Shown here piece after piece: positions 1-6,391 of a DNA stretch of 17,402 nucleotides. The stretch's first letter is position 1; every line of letters begins with the position of its first letter. The stretch comes from JAHFPN01 sp036559465. Lineage in GTDB: Bacteria > Pseudomonadota > Alphaproteobacteria > Rhizobiales > Xanthobacteraceae. The notes under the pieces were generated by a model. It was not told the origin of the DNA and did not search any database. It was given only the letters and a program-made list of their open reading frames with translations. A program made the translations under genes and the position numbers. The stretch covers positions 1 through 17,402 of the forward strand of contig DATBTC010000050.1 in assembly GCA_036559465.1 (NCBI GenBank). The letters run 5' to 3'.

Positions 1-84
1 CTTATCGTCCTCATAGACCTTGTAGGCGGGAAGGTCGCCGCGCAGAATTTTGGCGAAAAGATTGTTGTTGTCGTACTCAGCCAT
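1..84 (-). CDS. HIT family protein, N-terminal fragment
   Basis: Only the first 28 codons are inside the window; the gene runs off the left edge. The peptide begins MAEYDNNNLFAKILRGDLPA and continues KVYEDDK, the typical opening of bacterial histidine-triad (HIT/HINT) nucleotide hydrolases and transferases, where F-x-K-I-(L/I)-x-G-(D/E)-x-P and K-V-(Y/F)-E-D-D are conserved. The catalytic HxHxH triad lies outside the window, so activity cannot be judged. A strong Shine-Dalgarno sequence, GGGAGGGGG, sits just before the ATG. It is the last visible gene of the leftward ridA-gdpD-GNAT operon, starting 12 bases after the GNAT stop, so it is probably co-transcribed. The family assignment rests on N-terminal similarity only. 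Confidence 0.8.
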   Translation of the reverse strand, partial: MAEYDNNNLFAKILRGDLPAYKVYEDDK

Positions 85-96
85 GGCCCCCTCCCG

Positions 97-1389
97 TCAG
101 ATGGCGGCATCTTTGCGGAACGGGCCGAGCGCTGCAAGCTCCTCGCTCTCGGCCGCGACGTGGGCGCGTTCGCGCGCGAGAAAATCGGCGACCGCACGGC
201 GCAGGCCCGGATCGGCGATCCAGTGGGCGGAATAGGTGGTCACCGGCAAATAGCCGCGGGCGAGTTTGTGCGGCCCCTGGGCGCCGGCCTCGACGCGGGC
301 GAGCTTGTGCGCGATCGCGTGTTCGATGGCCTGGTAGTAGCAGACCTCGAAATGCAAAAAGGGCCGACTCTCGGTCGTGCCCCAGTAGCGGCCATAGATG
401 GTGTTTTCGCCCAGAAAATTCAGCGCGCCGGCGACGTAGCGGTCGTCGCGCTTGGCGAGCACAAGTACGATCCGGTCGGCCATCTTGTTCGATACGATCG
501 AGAAGAAGGCGCGGTTGAGATAAGGCTGGCCCCATTTGCGCGAGCCGGTGTCCATGTAGAAGGTAAAAAACGCGTCCCACGCGGCTTCGGTCAGCTCGTT
601 CCCGCTGAGGCGGACGATTTCGACGCCGTCTTGTGCCTCGCGACGCTCGCGCTTGACGAGCTTGCGCTTGCGGGAGGAGAGGGCGGTCAGGAAATCCTCG
701 AAGCTCGTATAGCCGTCATTGAACCAGTGGAATTGGCAATCATTGCGGGCGAGCAGTCCGAGTTTGGTGAGGTATTTCCAGTCCGATTCGGTGGCGAAGG
801 TGACGTGCAGCGACGAGGCCTCGCGGCGCCTGCACAACTGGAGCGCGCCGGCGACCAGCGCCTCGCGCGCAGATTCCATTTTCGGCCCTGGGCGGACGAG
901 CAGGCGGGGCCCGGTGACCGGCGTGAAGGGAACCGAGACCTGAAGTTTCGGGTAGTAGCGGCCGCCGGCCTGCTCGAACGCCTCGGCCCAACCGTGGTCG
1001 AACACGTATTCGCCGCGCGAATGATTTTTCAGATAGCAGGGCATGGCGGCCAGCACCGCGCTGCTGTCGTCCTCGACCAGCAGATGCTGCGGTGCCCACC
1101 CGGAGCGGATGGAAACGCAGCCCGATTCCTCGAGCGAGGATAAAAACGCGTGCGAAATGAACGGATTGTGCCGATCCGGCACAGGTTCACTTAGCGCGGC
1201 TTCTTCAGATTTCGATTCAAGGACTTCAGATTCCGATTCCGGTTTGTCGCGATTCTTTTTTTCGTGAAGTCGCTTCGCGGAGTTTTCTGATCCGGCTTCG
1301 AGCGGAGCGCCGTAGGCGCACGCGTCCCAGATCGCGGCCGGGATCGCCGCGATCGAAGACTCGACACGCACGCTCAGTTTCTCGCTCAT
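97..1389 (-). CDS. GNAT-like N-acyltransferase, COG3146/DUF482 family, with AT-rich insert
   Basis: This 430-residue protein matches the COG3146 (DUF482, FemAB/GNAT-like) family. The recognisable parts are NPFISHAFLSSLEESG (75-90), a basic RKRKLVKRERRE stretch, a YMDTGSRKWGQPYLNRAFF segment, and a C-terminal block around GRYWGTTESRPFLHFEVCYY followed by EAGAQGPHKLARGYLP. The family is predicted to transfer acyl or amino-acyl groups; the substrate is not established. Residues about 27-73 (1171-1311) separate the start of the family domain (IWDACA) from HNPFISHAF and are charged, Ser/Glu-rich and AT-rich, apparently an in-frame insert, since relatives usually have only a few residues here. The ATG start has no clear Shine-Dalgarno sequence but gives the expected N-terminus. 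It lies 24 bases after the gdpD stop and 12 before the HIT gene. Confidence 0.85.
   Translation of the reverse strand: MSEKLSVRVESSIAAIPAAIWDACAYGAPLEAGSENSAKRLHEKKNRDKPESESEVLESKSEEAALSEPVPDRHNPFISHAFLSSLEESGCVSIRSGWAPQHLLVEDDSSAVLAAMPCYLKNHSRGEYVFDHGWAEAFEQAGGRYYPKLQVSVPFTPVTGPRLLVRPGPKMESAREALVAGALQLCRRREASSLHVTFATESDWKYLTKLGLLARNDCQFHWFNDGYTSFEDFLTALSSRKRKLVKRERREAQDGVEIVRLSGNELTEAAWDAFFTFYMDTGSRKWGQPYLNRAFFSIVSNKMADRIVLVLAKRDDRYVAGALNFLGENTIYGRYWGTTESRPFLHFEVCYYQAIEHAIAHKLARVEAGAQGPHKLARGYLPVTTYSAHWIADPGLRRAVADFLARERAHVAAESEELAALGPFRKDAAI
1171..1311 (-). repeat. AT-rich in-frame insert with 21-base tandem repeat
   Basis: Within the GNAT-like gene, bases 1201-1260 contain only 24 G/C of 60 (40%), while the surrounding genes are clearly GC-rich. 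On the plus strand TTCAGATTTCGATTC (1204-1218) recurs as TTCAGATTCCGATTC (1225-1239), a 21-base period. In the protein this reads as two consecutive heptads, ESESEVL and ESKSEEA (residues 51-64). The insert lies between two conserved family segments. It may be a linker expansion or an intragenic repeat element; the sequence alone does not decide. Boundaries are approximate. Confidence 0.6.
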
Positions 1390-1413
1390 AGGGCGATTAT
1401 CGCACGGGGCGGG

Positions 1414-2154
1414 TCAGGGCCGGAAACCCTCGAAAATCATCTGGTTCGCCCACAAGCGGGCGCGACGGCATTCGGCCTCGGTCCGCACCGTCCAGGTCAG
1501 CAGCGGCATGCCGAGCGCGTGGCGCGCCAGGAGGGGGGCGATCGAAGGAAGATCCTGCACGCGGTACGCCACGAAGTGCGGCCGGGTGGAAAGGAAATGC
1601 AGAAGATTGCCGAGCGCAAATTTGTGCCGCCACGGCATCTTGTTCCAGTACTCGGCACGGTAATAGCGCTCGGCCACGATGCCGCGCGGCAGACCCGGCG
1701 CGTGCTTGCGCAATGCCTCGACCATGCGCGGATCGAACGACATGGCGGCGACCGGGCCGGCGTAACTCAAGAGCTCCGTGGCAACGCGTGTGACGAGCCG
1801 GTCATCGCCGTCCCAGGCGCTTTTCAGCTCGAGCACTAGCGGCGTGCGGCCGGCTACGAGCGCGAGCAGCTCACCCAGCGTGGGAATGCGCTCGCCGGAG
1901 ACCTTGAAAGCGATCTTTTTTATCTCGGCCAGGGTCTTCGCTTTGACCGAGCCGGTGGCCGTGGTCAGGCGATCGAACATATCGTCGTGGAACACGATCA
2001 CTTCGCCGTCGGCGGAAAGCTGCAGGTCGGTCTCGATGCCGTAATTGGCGGCTACGGCGGCAGCGGCGGCGCTCAGCGTGTTCTCGACCAGCGCGCCGCC
2101 ATGCAGCGCACGGTGGGCGATGGGCCGCGCGGTCAGCCAGTCCAGTCCGGCCAC
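1414..2154 (-). CDS. glycerophosphodiester phosphodiesterase family protein
   Basis: A 246-residue GDPD domain protein (TIM-barrel phosphodiesterase, usual length about 240-260). It would hydrolyse glycerophosphodiesters to sn-glycerol 3-phosphate and an alcohol. The catalytic set is visible: IAHRALHGG (H14, R15), VENT (E24, N25), GIETDLQLSADG with metal ligands E41 and D43, VIVFHDD with H56, and LVLELK with E109 and K111. No signal peptide is present, so it is probably cytoplasmic. The start is a GTG directly abutting the TGA of the upstream RidA gene (TGAGTG), preceded by GAGGT, indicating translational coupling. Family membership is secure; the substrate is not known, and phosphatidylglycerol-derived or other phosphodiesters are possible. 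Confidence 0.92.
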   Translation of the reverse strand: MAGLDWLTARPIAHRALHGGALVENTLSAAAAAVAANYGIETDLQLSADGEVIVFHDDMFDRLTTATGSVKAKTLAEIKKIAFKVSGERIPTLGELLALVAGRTPLVLELKSAWDGDDRLVTRVATELLSYAGPVAAMSFDPRMVEALRKHAPGLPRGIVAERYYRAEYWNKMPWRHKFALGNLLHFLSTRPHFVAYRVQDLPSIAPLLARHALGMPLLTWTVRTEAECRRARLWANQMIFEGFRP

Positions 2155-2619
2155 TCAGGCGACCTCGAACACGGCTTCGACCTCGACCGCGGCATCGTTA
2201 GGCAGCTCGGCAACGCCGACGGCGTAGCGGCTATGACGGCCGGCATCGCCGAGCACTGCCACGATCAGATCGGAAGCGCCGTTCACCACCTGGGGAAGCT
2301 GCGCGAAGGTGGGCAGCGCATTGACGAAGCCGCCGAGCCGCACGCAGCGTTTGATCTTGTCGAGATCGCCAAGCGCGGCCTTGGCTTGGGCCAGCAGATT
2401 GATGGCGCAGAGGCGCGCGGCGGCTTGGCCTTTGGCGAGATCCACCTCGGCGCCGAGCTTGCCCTTGATGGCCTCGCCGCCCGCCACGGCGGAAACCTGA
2501 CCCGAAAGGAACAGAAGATTGCCGGTGCGCACCGCCGGCACGTAGTTGGCGAGCGGCGCCGGGGGAGTGGGGAGCACGATTCCCATCTCCTGCAGCTTTT
2601 TCTCGACCGATCCCGCCAT
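2155..2619 (-). CDS. RidA family protein (YjgF/YER057c/UK114)
   Basis: This 154-residue protein is of the long RidA-like type rather than the ~130-residue archetype. The family fold signature NLLFLSGQV (34-42) is followed by CAINLLAQAKAALGDLDKIKRCVRLGGFVN and by the C-terminal SRYAVGVAELPNDAAVEVEAVFEV. R131 in that last segment aligns with the carboxylate-binding arginine (R105) of E. coli RidA, which deaminates reactive enamine/imine intermediates. Paralogues of this subgroup do not all have that activity, so 'RidA' itself is not claimed. The ATG has a good Shine-Dalgarno, GGAGGG, 5 bases upstream. It is the first gene of the leftward operon. The 116-base divergent region 2620-2735 shared with eipB must contain its promoter, but no convincing -35/-10 pair is visible there. 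Confidence 0.9.
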   Translation of the reverse strand: MAGSVEKKLQEMGIVLPTPPAPLANYVPAVRTGNLLFLSGQVSAVAGGEAIKGKLGAEVDLAKGQAAARLCAINLLAQAKAALGDLDKIKRCVRLGGFVNALPTFAQLPQVVNGASDLIVAVLGDAGRHSRYAVGVAELPNDAAVEVEAVFEVA

Positions 2620-2735
2620 CTAGCCCTCCGGCTTCACGTTTAAGCCCTACTCTTGGACGATCAGGTTAGACCACGCAAGGCACGGCGATTGTCGCGCGGG
2701 TGCGGGCGACCTAGAGTGACGATGGAGGAATCGCG

Positions 2736-3569
2736 ATGCGCATTTTCAAGGCGAAATCGTTAGCTGCGCTGCCGGCGCTGGCGTTGCTCGTGCTCGGCGC
2801 CGCCGGTGCAGCCGCCCAATCGATACCGCTCGCGGCCCACCGTGCGTTCTACGAACTGGTGCTCGATCCCAGCAAGCCGGGCATGAAAGTGGACGGGGCG
2901 CGCGGCCGCATCGTCTACGAGGTCACCGGCAGCGCCTGCACCGGCTGGGCGATCACGCTGCGGCAGGTCACCGAACTCAATAGCGGCGAGGGCAAGCGCA
3001 CGGTCAGCGATTTGCGCAGCACGACTTGGGAGGACGGCGACGCGAAATCCTATCGTTTCAAGACGCAGAACTTCCTTGACCAGGAAATTCGCGAAGAGGT
3101 CGACGGCACCCTCGACCGGGCCAAGGACAGCATCGCAGTGCGGCTCACCAAACCCAAGAGCGAGCGGCTGACCTTGAAGGGCAATATCCTGCTGCCCACC
3201 GAACATATCCGTAAGCTGCTGGTCGCCGCGGCGGCGGGCGAGCGGACGCTCGAGGCCAAGGTTTTCGACGGCTCGCCCGACGGCAAGCGCATCTACGACA
3301 CGCTCAGCGTGCTCGGCACGGTGGTGGCGGGCGACAAGGACCTCGAGGAGGCGTCGCGGCGGCCCGAGCTCGGCTCGCTCAAGCGCTATCCGGTGACGAT
3401 CAGCTATTTCGAACCCGGCACCGGCGAGCGTACGCCCACCTATGTGCTCGGTTTCGAGCTTTACGAAAACGGCGTCAGCCGGGCGCTGCGGCTCGATTAC
3501 GGCAGCTTCGCTATGCGCGGGGAGTTGAAGACCATCGAGTTCCTGAAGCCGACGCCCTGCAAGCGCTGA
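2736..3569 (+). CDS. eipB: EipB-like cell envelope integrity protein (DUF1849)
   Basis: A 277-residue exported protein of the DUF1849/EipB family. The first ~28 residues form a Sec signal peptide (MRIFKAKSLAALPALALLVL, then GAAGAAAQS) with likely cleavage after AAA-Q or AQS. The mature part begins with the conserved PLAAHRAFYELVL. EipB of Brucella is a periplasmic beta-spiral protein with a conserved disulfide between C69 and C278; here C68 (TGSACTGW) and C275 (PTPCKR) occupy the same places and are the only cysteines in the mature protein. The known role of the family is maintaining envelope integrity under stress; this is inferred here from homology. GGAGG lies 7 bases before the ATG. The gene ends 4 bases before the convergent DUF3572 stop, leaving no space for a terminator between them. 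Confidence 0.88.
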   Translation: MRIFKAKSLAALPALALLVLGAAGAAAQSIPLAAHRAFYELVLDPSKPGMKVDGARGRIVYEVTGSACTGWAITLRQVTELNSGEGKRTVSDLRSTTWEDGDAKSYRFKTQNFLDQEIREEVDGTLDRAKDSIAVRLTKPKSERLTLKGNILLPTEHIRKLLVAAAAGERTLEAKVFDGSPDGKRIYDTLSVLGTVVAGDKDLEEASRRPELGSLKRYPVTISYFEPGTGERTPTYVLGFELYENGVSRALRLDYGSFAMRGELKTIEFLKPTPCKR

Positions 3570-3573
3570 CGGT

Positions 3574-3873
3574 TCATTCCGGCGGGTCGTCCGCGAAAAC
3601 CAGCCGTGCCTTGGCGAGCGTTTCGGGTTCGATGCCGGATTGTTCCGCGAAAGCAACGGCGAGCGCCTCGTCGTTGAGGAGAAAGTCGAGTACCGACGGA
3701 AGGAAGCCCGGCTCGCGCGCTGCCTCCCGCAAGGTTTGCGGCGTGAGACCTGTGAGCGAGAGAAAGCGGGCGATTCGCTCGGGCTCAGAGGCGAGAAAGC
3801 CCAAAGCCTGAGCCGCGACGGCCTCTGCCATCTCGCGCGAAGGCCCATGTTTACTTGGTTTGCGTGGCGGCAT
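3574..3873 (-). CDS. DUF3572 family protein
   Basis: A 99-residue protein matching DUF3572, a small alphaproteobacterial family of unknown function, usually found beside divK and pleD as here. The conserved core is EAVAAQALGFLASEPERIAR, then FLSLTGLTPQTLRE, EPGFLPSVLDFLLNDEALAVAFAE and an acidic tail. It is predicted to be all helical, without signal or membrane segment. The frame is open further upstream to 4032, but that would run into divK and add a basic Cys-rich stretch unlike the family. The ATG at 3873 (MPPRKPSKHG) was therefore chosen, although no good Shine-Dalgarno precedes it. It is divergent from divK and converges on eipB. No function can be assigned. Confidence 0.85.
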   Translation of the reverse strand: MPPRKPSKHGPSREMAEAVAAQALGFLASEPERIARFLSLTGLTPQTLREAAREPGFLPSVLDFLLNDEALAVAFAEQSGIEPETLAKARLVFADDPPE

Positions 3874-3930
3874 TTGCAATTCGGTAACGATTGCGACGTA
3901 GCGTTGGCAACAGCATGCCCGAACTCGTCT

Positions 3931-3946
3931 GCGGCCGAAAGGCCGC
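3931..3946 (+). other. GAAA-loop hairpin upstream of divK
   Basis: GCGGCC-GAAA-GGCCGC forms a perfect 6-base-pair stem closed by a GNRA-type tetraloop, 42 bases before the divK ATG in the 115-base region between the divergent DUF3572 and divK starts. No T-run follows, so it is not a canonical terminator. It could be a 5' UTR structure or a DNA palindrome for a regulator. The function is unknown. Confidence 0.5.
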
Positions 3947-3988
3947 CACGGTTTCGCGCACGTCGCCGGGGACTGGGGACACGGCCGA

Positions 3989-4360
3989 ATGCCGAAGACC
4001 GTGCTGATCGTGGAAGACAACGAGCTCAACATGAAGCTCTTCCACGACCTGTTGGAAGCGCACGGCTACAACACGATCGAAACCCGCAACGGCATCGAGG
4101 CGCTGGATCTCGCGCGCAAGCACAAGCCGGATCTCATTCTAATGGATATCCAGCTGCCGGAGGTTTCCGGCCTGGAAGTGACCAAGTGGCTGAAGGAGGA
4201 CGACGAGCTGAAGTCGATCCCCGTGGTCGCGGTTACCGCATTCGCCATGAAAGGCGACGAGGAGCGCATTCGCGCCGGCGGCTGCGAAGCCTATCTCTCC
4301 AAGCCCATTTCGGTTGCAAAATTTATCGAGACCGTCCGTCATTTCACGAAAGACAATTGA
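3989..4360 (+). CDS. divK: DivK, single-domain cell-cycle response regulator
   Basis: A 123-residue stand-alone receiver domain nearly identical along its length to Caulobacter DivK (VLIVEDNELNMKLFHDLLEA; LMDIQLPEVSGLEVTKWLKE; VVAVTAFAMKGDEERI; SKPIS). The receiver residues are all present: acidic pocket E9/D10, phosphoacceptor D53, T83 and K105. DivK is phosphorylated by the kinase DivJ and dephosphorylated by PleC. DivK~P acts through DivL/CckA to lower CtrA activity and so controls polarity and cell-cycle progression. None of those partners is in this window. It has no output domain, as expected. Its TGA abuts the pleD ATG directly, so the two are almost certainly one operon with coupled translation. 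The ATG has only a weak ribosome binding site. Confidence 0.96.
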   Translation: MPKTVLIVEDNELNMKLFHDLLEAHGYNTIETRNGIEALDLARKHKPDLILMDIQLPEVSGLEVTKWLKEDDELKSIPVVAVTAFAMKGDEERIRAGGCEAYLSKPISVAKFIETVRHFTKDN

Positions 4361-5731
4361 ATGAGCGCGCGCATTCTGGTGGTCGACGACGTTCCGGCCA
4401 ACCTCAAGCTGCTGGAGGCGCGGCTCAACGCCGAATATTTCGAGGTGCTGAGCGTCAATAACGGGCGCGACGCGCTCGAAATCTGCGAGCGCGGCAAGTG
4501 CGATATCGTTCTGCTCGACGTGATGATGCCGGGCATGGACGGCTTCGAGGTCGCCCGCCGGCTCAAGAAGAACCCCACGACCCACCACATCCCGATCGTC
4601 ATGGTGACCGCGCTCGACCAGCCTTCTGACCGCGTGAAGGGACTGGAAGCCGGCGCCGACGATTTTCTGACCAAGCCGGTGAACGATCTTGCGCTGATCA
4701 CGCGCGTGCGCTCGCTGGTGCGCCTCAAGATGGTGACCGACGAGCTCAGGATGCGCGCGGCCACTTCGCGCGACATCGGAATCGCCGCGATGGCGGACGC
4801 CGCAGCCGATATCCGCATTTCGGGCAACGTGCTGGTGGTCGATGACCGCCCATCGTCGCACGAGCGGATCGCCACGGCGCTTGCCGCCGAGCACAAGGTC
4901 GAGGTCGAGACCGATCCGCAGCAGGCGTTGTTCCGAATTGCGGAAGGAAATTTCGATCTGCTGATGGTGAGCCTGGAGCTCAAGGGCTTCGATGCGCTAC
5001 GGCTGGTGGGTCAGGTACGCACGGTCGAGCGCACGCGGCATCTGCCGATCCTGCTCATCACCGAGCCGGAGGAGGGCGCACGCCTGTTGCGCGGCCTCGA
5101 TCTCGGCGCCAACGACTATATCGTGCGCCCGATCGACCGGAACGAATTGCTGGCGCGTGTGCGCACGCAAGTACGCCGCCGGCGCTACACCGAGCAGCTG
5201 CGCGACAACCTGCAGGAATCCATGGAGCTTGCGGTCACCGATCCGCTCACAGGCCTGTTTAATCGGCGCTATATGGAGCGGCATCTCGGTACATTGGTCG
5301 AAAAATCGGCCGGCCGCGGCAAGTCGCTCTCGGTGCTGATCCTCGACATCGACTATTTCAAGTCGGTCAACGACCGCTTCGGCCACGATGCCGGCGACGA
5401 TGTGCTGCGCGAATTCGCCGACCGCATGCGGACCTGCGTGCGCGGCATCGATCTGGCGTGCCGCCATGGCGGCGAGGAATTCGTCGTGGTCATGCCGGAT
5501 ACGGATCTTTCGGTGGCGACCATGGTGGCCGAGCGCATCCGCAGGAAGATCGCCGGCGACCCGTTCCCGGTGCAGCGCGGGACGCGCTCGATCGAGGTCA
5601 CGATCTCGATCGGAATCGCGGCCCGCACCGACCCGAAGGAGGACGCGACCGCGTTCCTCAAACGCGCCGACGAGGCGCTCTACCGGGCCAAGCGCGACGG
5701 CCGGAACCGGGTCGTGGCCGACGCGGCCTGA
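4361..5731 (+). CDS. pleD: PleD, diguanylate cyclase response regulator (REC-REC-GGDEF)
   Basis: A 456-residue protein with the full PleD layout. The first receiver (about 3-120) has D53 as phosphoacceptor, T83 and K105. The second receiver-like domain (about 155-272) has serine in LMVSLEL where the aspartate should be, so it is the degenerate adaptor domain known in PleD. The GGDEF domain (about 290-455) opens with TDPLTGLFNRRYME and has the active-site motif GGEEF at 370-374. The allosteric c-di-GMP inhibitory site RxxD is intact (R361-G-I-D364), exactly five residues before GGEEF, so the enzyme should be active and feedback-inhibited. It makes c-di-GMP from two GTP on phosphorylation and drives the motile-to-sessile change. 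It starts immediately after divK. Confidence 0.96.
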   Translation: MSARILVVDDVPANLKLLEARLNAEYFEVLSVNNGRDALEICERGKCDIVLLDVMMPGMDGFEVARRLKKNPTTHHIPIVMVTALDQPSDRVKGLEAGADDFLTKPVNDLALITRVRSLVRLKMVTDELRMRAATSRDIGIAAMADAAADIRISGNVLVVDDRPSSHERIATALAAEHKVEVETDPQQALFRIAEGNFDLLMVSLELKGFDALRLVGQVRTVERTRHLPILLITEPEEGARLLRGLDLGANDYIVRPIDRNELLARVRTQVRRRRYTEQLRDNLQESMELAVTDPLTGLFNRRYMERHLGTLVEKSAGRGKSLSVLILDIDYFKSVNDRFGHDAGDDVLREFADRMRTCVRGIDLACRHGGEEFVVVMPDTDLSVATMVAERIRRKIAGDPFPVQRGTRSIEVTISIGIAARTDPKEDATAFLKRADEALYRAKRDGRNRVVADAA

Positions 5732-5825
5732 AAACCCGCGCTTTCCGGCGCGGCGGTAAGGTTAAACTTTCACAGTACCGAGCAGGAAACAGGGTACAGC
5801 GGGCCCTAAGTCATTCCTTTCGCTA

Positions 5826-5844
5826 ATCCGTTCGGATAATTTTT
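5826..5844 (+). terminator. pleD: weak candidate terminator after pleD
   Basis: ATCCG-TT-CGGAT followed by AATTTTT, 95 bases after the pleD stop. The stem is at most five pairs (four if the loop is GTTC), so it is short for an intrinsic terminator, but the T-run is in the correct place. It may end part of the divK-pleD transcript ahead of the stronger structure at 6018-6051. Confidence 0.4.
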
Positions 5845-5939
5845 CGTCACCGAGCCGGAATGCGCGCGGCGCGCGTCTGGTTCTCCAAGCTGCCCTGCGG
5901 AATGCTCAGGTCCGCCGCATCTCCTGGGTCCGTAGGGTC

Positions 5940-5989
5940 GGCCGGCGGTGGTGGCAAGGGTGGCCTCCCCGAACCGTTCACCGCCGGCC
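5940..5989. repeat. 11-base perfect inverted repeat, 28-base spacer
   Basis: GGCCGGCGGTG (5940-5950) is the exact reverse complement of CACCGCCGGCC (5979-5989). The GC-only stem would be very stable in RNA of either strand. The spacer contains a smaller GGG/CCC pairing. No T-run follows. It may be part of a small RNA or an RNA-processing or protection structure in the pleD or rpmG 3' region. Confidence 0.55.
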
Positions 5990-6017
5990 ACCAAATTGCT
6001 CCGCGACCACGGAAACT

Positions 6018-6051
6018 AAAAAGGGCGCCTTCGCGGGCGCCCTCATTTTTT
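6018..6051. terminator. bidirectional intrinsic terminator for rpmG and the pleD side
   Basis: AGGGCGCC (6022-6029) pairs perfectly with GGCGCCCT (6036-6043) around a six-base loop, TTCGCG. Six T follow on the plus strand (6046-6051). Five A precede it (6018-6022), giving TTTTT after the stem on the minus strand. It therefore works in both directions, ending rpmG 22 bases after its stop and catching rightward read-through from divK-pleD. Confidence 0.88.
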
Positions 6052-6073
6052 CATTTCGGGTGAATGCAGCGCG

Positions 6074-6241
6074 TTACTTGATCTTCTGTTCCTTGAAGGC
6101 GACGTGCTTGCGCGCGATCGGGTCGTATTTGTTCTTCGACATTTTCTCGGTCATCGTGCGCGAGTTCTTCTTGGTCACGTAATAAAAGCCGGTGCCGGCG
6201 CTCGACACCAGCTTGATCTTCAGTGTTACGGCCTTGGCCAT
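6074..6241 (-). CDS. rpmG: 50S ribosomal protein L33
   Basis: A 55-residue L33 (MAKAVTLKIKLVSSAGTGFY, YVTKKNSRTMTEKMSKNKYD, ending KHVAFKEQKIK), a small, basic protein of the large ribosomal subunit near the E site. It lacks the CxxC pairs of the zinc-binding form, so it is the zinc-independent type normal for Alphaproteobacteria. The ATG at 6241 follows AAGGGA at proper spacing; the frame extends further upstream, but that would add residues unlike L33. A CTTGAC hexamer on the minus strand at 6290-6295 resembles an alphaproteobacterial -35 box, but no good -10 is visible 16-18 bases on. It is followed by the bidirectional terminator at 6018-6051. Confidence 0.96.
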   Translation of the reverse strand: MAKAVTLKIKLVSSAGTGFYYVTKKNSRTMTEKMSKNKYDPIARKHVAFKEQKIK

Positions 6242-6391
6242 GTGCGGAATCCCTTGTTCGGCGGGAGGCAACCCGATCGGGTGGGGAAAGTCAAGAAAGT
6301 CCACTTACGCCGGCAACGATGAACTCAGCCGGGATGACGAAGGACCTAAACCACGATAATGAATTGACGTCGGGCACCTCACCGCGACCGC

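Larger units (their letters stand above)
5732..6073. other. 342-base non-coding region between pleD and rpmG
   Basis: This is the longest stretch without a gene in the window. It holds a hairpin without T-run directly after pleD (5736-5753, CCGCGC-loop-GCGCGG), a weak terminator-like structure (5826-5844), an 11-base perfect inverted repeat (5940-5950 with 5979-5989, 28-base loop), and the strong bidirectional terminator (6018-6051). The one plus-strand reading frame through it (5860-6063) has no ribosome binding site, atypical composition and runs through the terminator, so no protein is annotated. A small RNA is possible but no promoter could be identified. Confidence 0.6.

Noticed and set aside
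160..1143. Plus-strand open frame opposite the GNAT-like gene
   Set aside because: No recognisable domain; the opposite strand encodes a clear COG3146 protein.
2760..3848. Long minus-strand open frame opposite eipB and extending over DUF3572
   Set aside because: Arg-rich low-complexity translation without family features, overlapping two recognised genes.
3874..4032. N-terminal extension of the DUF3572 gene
   Set aside because: It would overlap divK and adds a Cys/Arg-rich stretch unlike the family; the start at 3873 fits the usual length.
5736..5753. CCGCGC/GCGCGG hairpin as the pleD terminator
   Set aside because: The stem is good but no T-run follows, so it does not qualify as an intrinsic terminator.
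5860..6063. 67-codon plus-strand frame between pleD and rpmG
   Set aside because: No Shine-Dalgarno, biased composition, and it passes through the bidirectional terminator.
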